Both the position numbers and the translations under genes were made by a program. A DNA stretch of 64,000 nt from Sedimentimonas flavescens (GTDB lineage Bacteria; Pseudomonadota; Alphaproteobacteria; Rhodobacterales; Rhodobacteraceae): the NCBI RefSeq assembly GCF_019264375.1, contig NZ_JAHVAI010000013.1, positions 62,001 through 126,000 on the forward strand, in the 5' to 3' direction. Within the stretch, counting starts at the first letter, position 1, and each line of letters begins with the position of its first letter. Under the pieces are notes generated by a model. The model was not told the DNA's origin and ran no database searches. It was given only the letters and a program-made list of their open reading frames with translations. Shown here piece by piece: positions 33,751-43,399 of this stretch.

Positions 33751-35013
33751 ATGGACAGCCAGACACCCCAAACCCTGTTGCGCGCGATGTTCGACGCGGC
33801 CGTGGCCGCCGCCGATCCGATGCGCGTCATCCCCGCGCATCTGCCGCCGCGCCCGGCCGGGCGGGTGGTTGTGGTCGGGGCGGGCAAGGCCTCGGCCCGG
33901 ATGGCCGAGGCGGTTGAGACGGTTTGGGCCCCCTGCGAGGGGCTGGTAATCACGCGCTACGGCTATGCGCGCCCGACGCGGGGCATCGAGATTGTCGAGG
34001 CCGCCCATCCGGTGCCCGACGCCGCCGGAGTCGCGGCCACGCGGCGAATGTTGACGCTGCTTGAACGGCTGGGGCCGGACGATTTCGTTCTGGCGCTGAT
34101 TTCTGGTGGCGGCTCGGCGCTGCTTTGTGCTCCGGCGGGAGATCTGACGCTGGCGGATAAGCAGGCGGTCAATGCCGCGCTTCTGGCCTCTGGCGCGCCC
34201 ATCGACCAGATGAACACGCTGCGCAAGCATTTAAGCGCGGTGAAGGGCGGGCAACTGGCGGCAGCGGCCTATCCGGCGCGGATGCTGGCGCTGATGATCT
34301 CGGATGTGCCCGGGGATGATCCGGCCTTCATCGCCTCAGGGCCGACGGTGGGGGATGCGCGCGGAATTGACGCGGCGCGCGCCATCGTTGCGCGCTACGG
34401 GATCGCCCTGCCACCGGCGGCCGAGGCGGTGCTGGCCCAAGGCGGGCGGGTTCTGGCGCCGGACGATCCACGTCTGAGCCGCACCGAGACCCGGATCATC
34501 GCCGCCCCCGCGCAATCGCTGGCGGCGGCGGCCGAGGTCGCGCGGGCAGCGGGGGGCGATGTGCGGATGCTCGGCGATGCGCTGGAGGGTGAGGCCCGCG
34601 ATCTCGGCCGGGCGCAGGCGCGCATGGCGCGGGAATTGGCGACCTCGGGGTTGGATCGGCCGCTTGTGCTGCTGTCGGGCGGCGAATGCACGGTGACGCG
34701 GGTTGCCGGGTCGGACGGTGTCGGCGGGCCGAATGCCGAGTTCGCCCTTGCCGCAGCGCTGGAATTGCAGGGCGCGCCGGGTATCTACGCGATTGCCTGT
34801 GATACAGATGGCGTCGATGGCGCGGCCGAGGTTGCGGGCGCGATCATCGGCCCCGATACTCTGGCGCGAGCCGAAGCCACGGGGCTGGATGCGCAAGCCG
34901 CGCTGGCCCGTCAGGACAGCCACGGCTTTTTTGCGGGGGTCGCAGGGCAGGTGGTGACTGGCCCGACGCTGACCAATGTCAACGATTTCAGGGCCTTCCT
35001 GATCCTGCCTTAG
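33751..35013 (+). CDS. ttuD: Glycerate 2-kinase / hydroxypyruvate reductase TtuD-type
   Basis: A 420-residue protein of the MOFRL/DUF4147 family. It has VVVGAGKASARMAEA at the N-terminus, ISGGGSALLCAP as the nucleotide loop, NTLRKHLSAVKGGQLA, and ISDVPGDDPAFIASGPT. The MOFRL end is LSGGECTVT and later ACDTDGVDGAAEVAGA. The enzyme phosphorylates glycerate to 2-phosphoglycerate; older annotations call it hydroxypyruvate reductase. ATG 33751 follows AGGAGG. Glycerate can come from glyoxylate, and the ureidoglycolate branch of purine breakdown nearby releases glyoxylate. Its stop overlaps the convergent epimerase stop by 4 bases. Confidence 0.9.
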   Translation: MDSQTPQTLLRAMFDAAVAAADPMRVIPAHLPPRPAGRVVVVGAGKASARMAEAVETVWAPCEGLVITRYGYARPTRGIEIVEAAHPVPDAAGVAATRRMLTLLERLGPDDFVLALISGGGSALLCAPAGDLTLADKQAVNAALLASGAPIDQMNTLRKHLSAVKGGQLAAAAYPARMLALMISDVPGDDPAFIASGPTVGDARGIDAARAIVARYGIALPPAAEAVLAQGGRVLAPDDPRLSRTETRIIAAPAQSLAAAAEVARAAGGDVRMLGDALEGEARDLGRAQARMARELATSGLDRPLVLLSGGECTVTRVAGSDGVGGPNAEFALAAALELQGAPGIYAIACDTDGVDGAAEVAGAIIGPDTLARAEATGLDAQAALARQDSHGFFAGVAGQVVTGPTLTNVNDFRAFLILP

Positions 35014-36035
35014 ACGCCGTAATAGTCGCGATACCAGGCAACGAAGGCCTTCACCCCCTCAGGCACACGGGTCTTGGGCGCGTAGCCGGTAAGGTGCTTG
35101 AGAAGGCTCGCATCGGCCCAGGTGGCGGGTACGTCGCCGGCCTGCATCGGCATCAGGTTGCGCGTGGCGGAGCGGCCCGTGGCGGACTCGATCGCGGCGA
35201 TGAAATCGGTCAGTTGCACGGCGTCGGAATTGCCGATGTTCACCACGCGCCAGGGCGCCACGGGCGAGAGGCTGTCGCCCTCTGGCACCTCTCCGTTCTC
35301 GGGGCGGACGGGCGGCGTGTCGATCAGCAGGCGGATGCCCTCGACCAGATCCTCGACAAAGGTGAAGTCGCGCTTCATGTCGCCGTAATTGTAGACGTCG
35401 ATCGGCTCACCGTTCAGGATCGCCTTGGTGAACTTGAAAAGCGCCATGTCGGGGCGGCCCCAAGGCCCGTAGACCGTGAAGAAGCGAAACATCGTCACCG
35501 GCAGGTTGAAGAGATGCGCGTAGCTATGCGCCATGGCCTCGGTTGCCTTCTTTGTCGCCGCGTAGAACGACATCTGGTGATCGGCCTTGTCGGTCTCACG
35601 GTAGGGCATCTCGGTATTGGCGCCGAAGACCGAGGAGGTGGAGGCCAGAAGCAGGTGTTGCGGCGGATAAGCGCGGGCGGCCTCAAGCAGTTCGAACGTG
35701 CCAGTGATGTTGCTGTCGAGATAGGAGCGCGGGTTCTCGATCGAGTAGCGCACGCCCGCCTGTGCGGCGAGGTGGATGACGATGTCGGGGCGCTCATCCG
35801 CCATCAGGCTCATCAGTAGACCCGGCGTTTCCACCCGGTCGTTCACCGCGCGGAAATTGGGGTTTTGCAGCAGCATGGACTGGCGGCGCTCTTTCAGCGC
35901 GACGTCGTAATAGTCGGTCATCGCGTCGAGGCCGATCACGCGGAACCCGTCGGCGAGCAGGCGCTTGCAGGTGAAGTAGCCGATGAACCCGGCCGAGCCG
36001 GTGACGAGAGCGGTGCGTTGGGTGGTGGGCGTCAT
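35010..36035 (-). CDS. NAD-dependent sugar epimerase (UDP-glucuronate 4-epimerase-like)
   Basis: A 341-residue extended short-chain dehydrogenase. The NAD loop is TGSAGFIG (12-19). The catalytic set is the Ser/Thr in STSSVFG and Y158-x-x-x-K162 (SFYAATKKATE). Motifs RFFTVYGPWGRPDMA and DFTFVEDLVEGI match the UDP-glucuronate/galacturonate 4-epimerase group used in capsule or lipopolysaccharide synthesis. ATG 36035 (MTPTTQ) is the start closest to the Rossmann strand. It is a lone surface-sugar gene here and may not belong functionally with its neighbours. Confidence 0.9.
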   Translation of the reverse strand: MTPTTQRTALVTGSAGFIGYFTCKRLLADGFRVIGLDAMTDYYDVALKERRQSMLLQNPNFRAVNDRVETPGLLMSLMADERPDIVIHLAAQAGVRYSIENPRSYLDSNITGTFELLEAARAYPPQHLLLASTSSVFGANTEMPYRETDKADHQMSFYAATKKATEAMAHSYAHLFNLPVTMFRFFTVYGPWGRPDMALFKFTKAILNGEPIDVYNYGDMKRDFTFVEDLVEGIRLLIDTPPVRPENGEVPEGDSLSPVAPWRVVNIGNSDAVQLTDFIAAIESATGRSATRNLMPMQAGDVPATWADASLLKHLTGYAPKTRVPEGVKAFVAWYRDYYGV

Positions 36036-36096
36036 CGGATGTCCTGCTGCGCGGTTTGCCCCTGCATAGCCCGGCGCGCCGCCCAAGAAAACCGTT

Positions 36097-36585
36097 TCAG
36101 GCGGTGACGGTGAAGGGCGCGGGCAGATGGACCTCTTCGAGGTTCGGGGTCGCGCCGATCCGGTCGATGACGGCGAAGAGGCCGGGTTCGGCCAGCGGCG
36201 TCAGAACGCCGTGCCAGGTGCCGCGAAGCAGGTTGATGCCCTGCGCCCCGTTCGTCAGGAAAGCGCGCGGCGAGCCGGGCTGGCCGTTTTCGTCGGGGGC
36301 GACGATAACAAGGAACGGATCGGCAGTCATCGGGAGGAAGGCCTGGCTGCCCTCGGGGTGACGTTCGAGCAGATCGCAGCGGTAGGGAAGGGCGCGGGGA
36401 ACGGCCTTGAAGATCGAGATCCCGGCGCGCCCGCCTGTGTCGTCGCCGAAGTCGAGCTGCGCGCGGTCGTGGAAGCGGCCGCAAAGCCCCGCGTTGATCA
36501 GCTTGTCGGGGGCACCTGTGGCCGCGAGCACATCACCGAAGGGGGCGAAGGCCACGGGCGTCAGGGGTTCGGCGCGGATCTGCAT
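36097..36585 (-). CDS. allA: Ureidoglycolate lyase
   Basis: A 162-residue protein that splits ureidoglycolate into glyoxylate and urea, the last step of allantoin use. It begins MQIRAEPLTPVAFAPFGDVL and shows GINLLRGTWHGVLTPL and EGSQAFLPM, typical AllA segments of a cupin-like fold. ATG 36585 is right before the first conserved strand. It lies downstream of allE and puuE-uraD on the same strand, separated from allE by 77 bases holding a dispersed GC-rich repeat. An operon puuE-uraD / allE / allA is likely. Confidence 0.93.
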   Translation of the reverse strand: MQIRAEPLTPVAFAPFGDVLAATGAPDKLINAGLCGRFHDRAQLDFGDDTGGRAGISIFKAVPRALPYRCDLLERHPEGSQAFLPMTADPFLVIVAPDENGQPGSPRAFLTNGAQGINLLRGTWHGVLTPLAEPGLFAVIDRIGATPNLEEVHLPAPFTVTA

Positions 36586-36607
36586 GGGGTGCTCCGGGTT
36601 GGGAAGG

Positions 36608-36660
36608 CCGGGGGTTTCACACCCCCGGACCCCCGTGGGATATTTCGGCCACGTTGAAGG
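36608..36660. repeat. Dispersed intergenic repeat, copy 1
   Basis: A hairpin CCGGGGG-N7-CCCCCGG is followed by GACCCCCG, then TGGGATATTT, then GGCCACGTTGAAGG. The same arrangement, with small differences, occurs at 52946-52995. Both lie between genes of nucleobase catabolism. I recall similar GACCCCCG-GGATATTT elements scattered in Rhodobacterales genomes. Confidence 0.75.
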
Positions 36661-36662
36661 GG

Positions 36663-37493
36663 TTAGCGCGCGAAGGGGCCGCGCAGTTTGGCGTGGCGGT
36701 TGACGTCCTTGTAGAGCAGGTAGCGGAACGGGCCGGGGCCGGCGGCGTAGCAGGCCTGCGGGCAATAAGCACGCAGCCACATGAAATCGCCCGCCTCGAC
36801 CTCGACCCAGTCGGTGTTGAGCTTGTAGACCGCCTTGCCTTCGAGGACGTAGAGGCCATGCTCCATCACATGGGTTTCCTCGAACGGGATAAGACCGCCC
36901 GGCTGGAAGGTGACGATATTGACATGCATGTCGTGGCGCAGGTCGGTCGGATCGACGAAGCGGGTGGTGGCCCACCGGCCATGCGTGTCGGGCATGGCGA
37001 TGGGGGCGATCTCGCGCTCGTTCGTGACGAAGGCTTCGGGGGCGGGCAGGCCGTGGGCGCGCTCGTAGAGTTTGCGCATCCAGTGGAAGCGCAGAGGGTG
37101 GTCGGCGCCGTTGCGCACATGCCAGGCGCAACCGGGCGGGATATAGGCGTAGCCGCCTGCGGAAAGCTCATGCTCCTGACCGTCGAGCGAGAGCCACATC
37201 TCGCCATCGGTGACGAAGAGGACGTGTTCGGCGCCCTCCTCCGGATCGGGGTTGTCCGAGCCGCCGTCGGGGCCGACCTCCATCACATATTGGCTGAAGG
37301 TTTCGGAGAAGCCGGTCATCGGGCGGGCGATCAGCCAGAGCCGTGTCTCGGTCCAGCCGGGCAGGTAGCTGGTGACGATGTCCGAAAAGCAGCCCTTGGG
37401 AATGAAGGCATAGGCCTCGGTGAAAATGGCGCGGCCGGTCATCAGGGCGGTTTGCGGGGGCAGACCCCCGGGGGGCGTGTAATAGCCGGTCAT
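36663..37493 (-). CDS. allE: (S)-ureidoglycine aminohydrolase, bicupin
   Basis: A 276-residue bicupin that removes ammonia from (S)-ureidoglycine to give ureidoglycolate. The first cupin has VLFVTDGEMWLSLDG and YAYIPPGCAWHVRNG. The second has FEETHVMEHGLYVLEGKA, whose His and Glu residues bind Mn2+, and EAGDFMWLRAYCPQACYA near the end. Its ATG overlaps the TGA of the PuuE-UraD gene by 4 bases, so they are translationally coupled. It sits between allantoin formation (puuE-uraD) and ureidoglycolate cleavage (allA), though the step between (allantoate amidohydrolase) is not encoded in this cluster. Confidence 0.93.
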   Translation of the reverse strand: MTGYYTPPGGLPPQTALMTGRAIFTEAYAFIPKGCFSDIVTSYLPGWTETRLWLIARPMTGFSETFSQYVMEVGPDGGSDNPDPEEGAEHVLFVTDGEMWLSLDGQEHELSAGGYAYIPPGCAWHVRNGADHPLRFHWMRKLYERAHGLPAPEAFVTNEREIAPIAMPDTHGRWATTRFVDPTDLRHDMHVNIVTFQPGGLIPFEETHVMEHGLYVLEGKAVYKLNTDWVEVEAGDFMWLRAYCPQACYAAGPGPFRYLLYKDVNRHAKLRGPFAR

Positions 37494-38905
37494 GGCAGTT
37501 GATCCTTCAGGCGCAGGTAGGCGATCCGCTCGACCTGGGCGCAGGCTGTGGTGAATTCTTGCTCGGGGCTGTTGGCGATCCGGGTCTCGAAGGCGCGCAG
37601 GATGCCCGCCTTGTCATGGTCGCGCACGGCGATGATGAACGGGAAGCCGAAGCGGGCGGTGTAGGTGTCGTTGAGACGGGTGAAGGCCGCCCGCTCGTCA
37701 TCGGTCAGCGCATCAAGCCCGGCGCTGGCCTGTTCCGAGGTGCTCTCGGCGGTCAGGCGTTTGGCCTGCGCGAGTTTGCCCGCAAGATCGGGATGGGCGC
37801 GCAGCACGCCCATGCGCTCGTCGGGGCTGGCCGAGCGGAACATGCGGGCAAGCGCGTTGTGTAGCCCGATGGCACTGTCATGGGCAGGGCCGAGTTCGAG
37901 ATCGAAGGCGCGTTCCGCGATCCAGGGGCTGTGCTCGAAGATCGAGCCGTAGCGGGTGACGAAAGTGGTGCGGTCCATCTCACTTGGGCGCTCGAAGTGC
38001 ACGGGTGGGTGGGTGGCGGCCCAATGCGCCGCGATCTGGCCGCGGGTGGCGAACCAGACGCCCTCGTGCCCGCGTGCATAGTCGAGGAAGCGCTTCAGGC
38101 CCGCGACCTTGCCGGGGCGACCGATCAGGCGGTTGTGCAGCCCGACCGAGAACATCTTGGCCTGACCCGCCAGCCCCTCGGCATAGAGCGTGTCGAAGGT
38201 GTCCTTGAGGTAGGTGAAGAACTGCTCGCCCTCGATATAGCCGGGTGCCGTTGCAAAGCGCATGTCATTGGCTTCGAGCGTGTAGGGGATGACCAGTTGA
38301 TCGCGCCCGGCGATGTGGCGCCAGTAGGGCAGATCGTCGTCATAGGTGTCCGAGATCCAGTCGAAAGCGCCCGTTTCGGCGGTTAGCCGCACGGTGTTGA
38401 CCGAGCAGCGGCCGGTGTACCAGCCGCGTGGGGGGGCGCCCACGACCTCGGTATGCAGACGGATCGCCTCGGCAATCTGGCGGCGCTCCTCGTCTTCGGG
38501 CATGTCCTTGTGCTCGACCCATTTCAGGCCGTGGCTGGCAATCTCCCACCGCGCAGATTTCATCGCGGCGACCTGTTCGGGGTTGCGCGCAAGGGCGGTG
38601 GCGACGCCATAGATCGTAACCGGGATGTTGAGGCCGGTGAACAGCCGGTGCAGCCGCCAGAAGCCCGCGCGCGCGCCGTATTCGTAGATCGACTCCATGT
38701 TCCAGTGCCGTTGGTCGGGCCACATGGCCGCGCCTGCGATGTCGGACAGGAACGCCTCGGAGGCCGCGTCGCCATGCAGGACGTTGTTTTCGCCGCCTTC
38801 TTCGTAGTTCAGCACCATCGAGATCGCGATGCGCGCCCCGCCGGGCCAGTCTGCGTCGGGGGGATTGGCGCCGTAGCCGCGCATGTCTCGGGGGTAGCGG
38901 ATCAT
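37490..38905 (-). CDS. puuE: Allantoinase PuuE fused to OHCU decarboxylase UraD
   Basis: A 471-residue fusion. Residues 1-305 are PuuE, a metal-independent polysaccharide-deacetylase-fold allantoinase ([45 protein letters not shown]). Residues 310-471 are UraD, which decarboxylates OHCU to (S)-allantoin: catalytic His371 in [17 protein letters not shown] at 388-397 and [10 protein letters not shown] at 418-427. The fusion joins two successive steps, making and opening allantoin. It diverges from uraH, which makes the OHCU, and overlaps allE by 4 bases. UraD and PuuE are separate proteins in many bacteria. Confidence 0.95.
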   Translation of the reverse strand: MIRYPRDMRGYGANPPDADWPGGARIAISMVLNYEEGGENNVLHGDAASEAFLSDIAGAAMWPDQRHWNMESIYEYGARAGFWRLHRLFTGLNIPVTIYGVATALARNPEQVAAMKSARWEIASHGLKWVEHKDMPEDEERRQIAEAIRLHTEVVGAPPRGWYTGRCSVNTVRLTAETGAFDWISDTYDDDLPYWRHIAGRDQLVIPYTLEANDMRFATAPGYIEGEQFFTYLKDTFDTLYAEGLAGQAKMFSVGLHNRLIGRPGKVAGLKRFLDYARGHEGVWFATRGQIAAHWAATHPPVHFERPSEMDRTTFVTRYGSIFEHSPWIAERAFDLELGPAHDSAIGLHNALARMFRSASPDERMGVLRAHPDLAGKLAQAKRLTAESTSEQASAGLDALTDDERAAFTRLNDTYTARFGFPFIIAVRDHDKAGILRAFETRIANSPEQEFTTACAQVERIAYLRLKDQLP

Positions 38906-38955
38906 TGGGGTCTCCGATCTTTTACTTGCCGATCAAAGGCCGAAACCGGCGCTGG

Positions 38956-38973
38956 CGCAAGGGGTGCCTTGCG
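38956..38973. promoter_or_regulatory. Palindrome CGCAAGG-N4-CCTTGCG in the puuE/uraH divergent region
   Basis: A perfect 7-bp inverted repeat (38956-38962, 38967-38973) lies in the 111-base gap between the divergent puuE-uraD and uraH genes. The position suits an operator that controls both directions of the urate pathway. The regulator is not visible in the window. Confidence 0.4.
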
Positions 38974-39016
38974 GGGTTGGCGGGGCGGGCGCATAGTTGC
39001 CCAAAAGGAGGGCGAG

Positions 39017-39373
39017 ATGGACGGATACCTGACGACGCATGTGCTCGATACCGCCCGGGGCGTTCCGGCCGAGGGGTTGCGCATAGAGCTTTACGCCCAT
39101 CGCTACGGTGGGCGGGAGAAGATTGCCGAGGCCGTGACCAATGCCGACGGGCGCACCGATGGCCCGATTCTGCCCAAGGGGGATTTCGGCCCGGGTGAGT
39201 ATGAACTGGTCTTCCATGCGGGCGATTATCTGCGCGCTTCGGGCCAGGCCGGGGCGTCGCCGCTGTTTCTCGACCTCGTGCCGATCCGCTTCGGGATCAG
39301 CGATGCGGGCGCGCATTACCATGTGCCGCTGCTGCTCTCGCCCTACGGCTATTCCACCTATCGCGGCAGCTGA
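39017..39373 (+). CDS. uraH: 5-hydroxyisourate hydrolase (transthyretin-like)
   Basis: A 118-residue enzyme that hydrolyses 5-hydroxyisourate to OHCU. It begins [17 protein letters not shown] and ends with the family tetrapeptide YRGS, the hallmark of the hydrolase as opposed to vertebrate transthyretin. The active-site His in THVLD and the internal [19 protein letters not shown] block are intact. ATG 39017 follows AAAAGGAGGGCGAG. It is followed by puuD, the urate oxidase that supplies its substrate, after 133 bases. Confidence 0.95.
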   Translation: MDGYLTTHVLDTARGVPAEGLRIELYAHRYGGREKIAEAVTNADGRTDGPILPKGDFGPGEYELVFHAGDYLRASGQAGASPLFLDLVPIRFGISDAGAHYHVPLLLSPYGYSTYRGS

Positions 39374-39506
39374 GCCGCTCAGCGCCCGGCGCGGGCGTGA
39401 CGTTGTGAGAATGCATGGGCGCCCCCACCGCGCGTAGAGCGCCACGGATTGAGGGCTTGCCGTTTTCACGATGGCGGCGGAAGCTGCAGGAAAAAACGAG
39501 GGTCCG

Positions 39507-40733
39507 ATGCTCGACTATACCTTCTGGCTGGAATGGGCGCAGTTCGCCGTGCGCTGGCTGCATGTGATCACCGCGATCGCCTGGATCGGCTCATCCTTCT
39601 ATTTCATCGCGCTCGATCTGGGCCTGCGCCCCGAGGAAGGTGCGCCGAAGGGCGTCCATGGCGCCGCCTGGCAGGTGCATGGCGGCGGCTTCTACCATAT
39701 CCAGAAATACCTGGTCGCGCCCGAGCGGATGCCGGCGGATCTGACCTGGTTCAAATGGGAAAGCTACATGACCTGGGTGTCGGGCTTTGCCATGCTGGTC
39801 CTGGTCTATTGGGCGGGCGCGCAGTTCTACCTGATCGACCCGAGCGTCGCGGACCTGCCGGTCTGGGCAGCGATCGCGATCTCACTGGGTTCGCTGACCA
39901 TCGGCTGGATCGCCTATGACCTGATCTGCAAGTCGCGCTTTGGCGACGACAACACGCGGCTGATGCTGTTTTTGTATGTCGTGCTGGTGGTGATGGCCTG
40001 GGGCTATACGCAGGTCTTCTCGGGGCGGGCGGCGCTGCTGCATCTGGGCGCGTTCACCGCCACCATCATGTCGGCCAACGTCTTCTTCATCATCATCCCG
40101 AATCAGAAAATTGTGGTGGCCGACCTGATGGCGGGCCGCGCGCCCGATCCGAAATACGGCAAGATCGCCAAGCAGCGCTCGACCCATAACAACTATCTGA
40201 CGCTGCCGGTGCTCTTCCTGATGCTGTCGAACCACTATCCGCTGGCCTTCGCGAGCGAGTGGAACTGGTTGATCGCCTCGCTTGTCTTCCTGATGGGCGT
40301 GACGATCCGGCATTTCTTCAACACCCATCACGCGCACAAGGGAACGCCTTGGTGGACCTGGGGGGTCACGGCGGTGCTGTTTGCGCTGGTCGTTTGGCTC
40401 TCCAACCTGACCGGCCCGCAGGAAGAAATGGACGAGGCTACCCTGCCGCCCGCCGCGCAGCGTTTTGCCGAGGCGCCGGGGTTCGAGGCGGTGACGGATA
40501 TCGTGATGGGGCGCTGCTCGATGTGCCATGCCGCCGAGCCGGGCTTTGACGGGATCGGGCGCGCGCCCAAGGCGGTGTATCTGGAGACGCCCGCGCAGAT
40601 CGCCAATGCCGCGCATCAGATCTATGTGCAATCGGGGCTGACCCATGCGATGCCGCCCGCCAATCTCAGCTTCATGGAACCCGACGAGCGCGCGCAGATC
40701 CGCACATGGTATCGCGCCGCGACCGAGGGCTGA
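39507..40733 (+). CDS. puuD: Membrane urate oxidase PuuD with C-terminal cytochrome c
   Basis: A 408-residue inner-membrane protein. About eight helices make the DUF989 urate hydroxylase part (VRWLHVITAIAWIGSSFYF at the start, THNNYLTLPVLFLMLSNHYPL in the middle). The C-terminal domain has one haem c motif, C337-S-M-C340-H341, so electrons from urate can be passed to the respiratory chain instead of O2, avoiding H2O2. The product, 5-hydroxyisourate, is taken by UraH encoded just upstream. ATG 39507 follows ACGAGGGTCCG. Confidence 0.95.
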   Translation: MLDYTFWLEWAQFAVRWLHVITAIAWIGSSFYFIALDLGLRPEEGAPKGVHGAAWQVHGGGFYHIQKYLVAPERMPADLTWFKWESYMTWVSGFAMLVLVYWAGAQFYLIDPSVADLPVWAAIAISLGSLTIGWIAYDLICKSRFGDDNTRLMLFLYVVLVVMAWGYTQVFSGRAALLHLGAFTATIMSANVFFIIIPNQKIVVADLMAGRAPDPKYGKIAKQRSTHNNYLTLPVLFLMLSNHYPLAFASEWNWLIASLVFLMGVTIRHFFNTHHAHKGTPWWTWGVTAVLFALVVWLSNLTGPQEEMDEATLPPAAQRFAEAPGFEAVTDIVMGRCSMCHAAEPGFDGIGRAPKAVYLETPAQIANAAHQIYVQSGLTHAMPPANLSFMEPDERAQIRTWYRAATEG

Positions 40734-40865
40734 GGCGCGCAGCGTGCGCAATGGGGTCCGGAACAATTGCCGAGGTGGCCTTGCAGGGGCCTGCCCGCGC
40801 CACTAAGACTCCGGTAAAGGACTTCGAATAATCGTTTCGCGAGATACGCAGGGAAGGGCAGGCCA

Positions 40866-41495
40866 ATGAAAGACCCGATGGACCTCTACATGAACACGCT
40901 GGTGCCGATGGTGGTCGAACAGACCTCGCGCGGCGAGCGTGCCTATGACATCTATTCGCGTCTGCTCAAGGAGCGGATCATCTTCCTCGCGGGTCCGGTT
41001 CATGACGGCATGTCCACGCTGATCTGCGCGCAGCTCCTGTTCCTCGAGGCCGAGAATCCCTCGAAGGAAATCGCGATGTATATCAACTCGCCCGGCGGGG
41101 TGGTGACCTCGGGCCTGTCGATCTACGACACGATGCAATACATCCGCCCCAAGGTCTCGACGCTGGTGATCGGCCAGGCGGCCTCGATGGGCTCGCTGCT
41201 GCTGACCGCGGGCGAAAAGGGGATGCGCTTCTCGCTGCCGAACTCGCGCGTGATGGTGCACCAGCCCTCGGGCGGCTACCAGGGCCAGGCGACCGACATC
41301 ATGATCCACGCGCAAGAGACGCAAAAGCTCAAGCGGCGCCTGAACGAGATTTACGTCAAGCACACCGGCAACGAATACGACAAGGTCGAGGCCGCGCTGG
41401 AGCGCGACAACTTCATGTCCGCCGAAGAGGCCAAGAACTGGGGCCTGATCGACGAGATCCTCGACAGCCGCGGCAAGGTCGAAGAGGCCAAGTGA
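40866..41495 (+). CDS. clpP: ATP-dependent Clp protease proteolytic subunit
   Basis: A 209-residue serine protease. The triad is Ser107 ([10 protein letters not shown]), His132 (VMVHQPSGG) and Asp181 (ERDNFMS). It forms the tetradecameric chamber used by ClpX and ClpA. The N-terminal propeptide is short ([16 protein letters not shown]), and Met5 at 40878 is an alternative start. clpX follows after 116 bases on the same strand, the common clpP-clpX order. Confidence 0.97.
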   Translation: MKDPMDLYMNTLVPMVVEQTSRGERAYDIYSRLLKERIIFLAGPVHDGMSTLICAQLLFLEAENPSKEIAMYINSPGGVVTSGLSIYDTMQYIRPKVSTLVIGQAASMGSLLLTAGEKGMRFSLPNSRVMVHQPSGGYQGQATDIMIHAQETQKLKRRLNEIYVKHTGNEYDKVEAALERDNFMSAEEAKNWGLIDEILDSRGKVEEAK

Positions 41496-41611
41496 TCCCG
41501 CCGCTTGCGACGGAATTTTGACATTGTGATGGACGGGGGGCTGTCCTAGACTTTTGGAAAGGCAGCCCTTCAAAGGCCCCGGAGCACTCCGGGACAGCGC
41601 AGAGGACGACG

Positions 41612-42877
41612 ATGGCTAACAACAACGGCTCAGACAGCAAGAACACGCTCTACTGCTCGTTCTGCGGCAAGAGCCAGCACGAGGTGCGCAAGCTGATTGC
41701 GGGCCCCACTGTGTTCATCTGCGACGAATGCGTCGAGCTGTGCATGGATATCATTCGCGAGGAAACGAAGACCGGCGGCCTCAAGGCCACCGACGGCGTT
41801 CCGACCCCGCGCGACATCTGCAAGGTTCTGGACGATTACGTGATCGGGCAGGAGCACGCTAAGCGCGTCCTCTCGGTCGCCGTGCACAACCACTACAAGC
41901 GGCTCAATCACAGCGCCAAGACCGATATCGAGCTGGCGAAGTCGAACATCCTGCTGATCGGCCCGACCGGCTGCGGCAAGACGCTGCTGGCGCAGACGCT
42001 GGCGCGCATCCTCGATGTGCCCTTCACCATGGCCGATGCAACCACGCTGACCGAAGCCGGTTACGTGGGCGAGGATGTCGAGAACATCATCCTCAAGCTC
42101 CTGCAGTCCTCGGAGTACAACGTCGAGCGCGCGCAGCGCGGCATCGTCTATATCGACGAGGTCGACAAGATCACGCGCAAGTCTGACAACCCCTCGATCA
42201 CCCGCGACGTGTCGGGCGAGGGTGTGCAGCAGGCGCTCCTGAAGATCATGGAAGGTACCGTGGCCTCGGTTCCGCCGCAGGGCGGGCGCAAACATCCGCA
42301 GCAGGAATTCCTGCAGGTGGACACCACGAACATCCTGTTTATCTGCGGCGGCGCCTTTGCCGGTCTCGACCGGATCATCGCGCAGCGCGGCAAGGGTTCG
42401 GCCATCGGCTTCGGTGCCGAGGTCAAAGACCCCGAATCGCGTGGTGCGGGTGAGCTGTTCAAGGAGCTTGAGCCGGAAGACCTGCTGAAATTCGGCCTGA
42501 TCCCGGAATTCGTCGGGCGTCTGCCGGTGATCGCAACGCTCGAAGATCTCGACGAGGCGGCGCTGATCACCATCCTGACCGAGCCGAAGAACGCCTTGGT
42601 CAAGCAGTACCAGCGCCTGTTCGACATTGAGGGCGTCAAGCTGACCTTCACGCCGGATGCGTTGAGCGCGATTGCCAAGCGCGCGATCAAGCGCAAGACC
42701 GGTGCGCGCGGCCTGCGCTCGATCATGGAGGACATCCTGCTCGACACGATGTTCGAGCTGCCGGGACTCGATGGCGTGCAGGAGGTCGTGGTGAACGAGG
42801 AGGCCGTGGACAAATCCGAGGCCAAGCCGCTTCTGATCTACGCGGATGCCAAGAAAGAACCCAAAACCGCCGGTTAA
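41612..42877 (+). CDS. clpX: ATP-dependent Clp protease ATPase subunit
   Basis: A 421-residue AAA+ unfoldase that feeds substrates to ClpP. The N-terminal zinc domain has C15-x2-C18 and C37-x2-C40. Walker A is GPTGCGKT (117-124), Walker B is VYIDEVDKI, and the pore loop and sensor regions are normal ([28 protein letters not shown]). ATG 41612 follows AGAGGACGACG. A strong terminator closes the clpP-clpX unit. Confidence 0.97.
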   Translation: MANNNGSDSKNTLYCSFCGKSQHEVRKLIAGPTVFICDECVELCMDIIREETKTGGLKATDGVPTPRDICKVLDDYVIGQEHAKRVLSVAVHNHYKRLNHSAKTDIELAKSNILLIGPTGCGKTLLAQTLARILDVPFTMADATTLTEAGYVGEDVENIILKLLQSSEYNVERAQRGIVYIDEVDKITRKSDNPSITRDVSGEGVQQALLKIMEGTVASVPPQGGRKHPQQEFLQVDTTNILFICGGAFAGLDRIIAQRGKGSAIGFGAEVKDPESRGAGELFKELEPEDLLKFGLIPEFVGRLPVIATLEDLDEAALITILTEPKNALVKQYQRLFDIEGVKLTFTPDALSAIAKRAIKRKTGARGLRSIMEDILLDTMFELPGLDGVQEVVVNEEAVDKSEAKPLLIYADAKKEPKTAG

Positions 42878-42884
42878 GGTGGGG

Positions 42885-42909
42885 ACGGCGGGCCAAGGCC
42901 CGCCGTTTT
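42885..42909 (+). terminator. Rho-independent terminator after clpX
   Basis: Stem ACGGCGGGCC (42885-42894), loop AA, arm GGCCCGCCGT (42897-42906), then TTTT. It ends the clpP-clpX transcript. Confidence 0.85.
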
Positions 42910-43000
42910 GCTCTCCGGGGTCTGCAAATCGCGCCCAAATCACTGGACCTTGCCGCGCCCTGCGCTATAAGGGGCCAAGCAAGCTCTGCGGAGGATAGAC

Positions 43001-43375
43001 ATGAAATTCCTGCTTCGCCTTCTGACCTGGTGGAACGGCCAGACCCTCGGCACCCAGATCTTTACCGCGCGCAAGGGCGTGAAGGTCGGCGAGGACGAGC
43101 AGGGCAACGTCTATTACCAGACCGCCGATGGCAAGCGCCGCTGGGTGATCTACAACGGCGAGGTTGAGGCAAGCCGCATTTCGCCCGACTGGCACGGCTG
43201 GATGCACTTTACCTATCCCGAACCGCCGACCAAGCAGCCGCTGCCGCACAAATCCTGGGAACTGCCGCACAAGGACAACCGCACCGGCCTGGCCGATGCC
43301 TATGTTCCCGCCGGGTCGATCCGTCGTGCGTCGCTGATCGAGCGTCGCGATTACGAGGCTTGGCAGCCGGAGTGA
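43001..43375 (+). CDS. NDUFA12-like complex I accessory subunit
   Basis: A 124-residue protein similar to the mitochondrial complex I subunit NDUFA12/B17.2. Features are [22 protein letters not shown] at the start, [22 protein letters not shown] in the middle, and [13 protein letters not shown] later. In alphaproteobacteria it joins complex I or assists its assembly. The start at ATG 43001 follows GCGGAGGA. It begins the conserved series NDUFA12-like, mlaD, DUF2155, aat. Confidence 0.93.
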   Translation: MKFLLRLLTWWNGQTLGTQIFTARKGVKVGEDEQGNVYYQTADGKRRWVIYNGEVEASRISPDWHGWMHFTYPEPPTKQPLPHKSWELPHKDNRTGLADAYVPAGSIRRASLIERRDYEAWQPE

Positions 43376-43399
43376 GGCTGCCCCTTCAAGGAGGGCGGC

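Noticed and set aside
32096-33766. Minus-strand frame opposite the 5'-nucleotidase
   Set aside because: Shadow frame; it would run through the terminator hairpin at 33679-33700.
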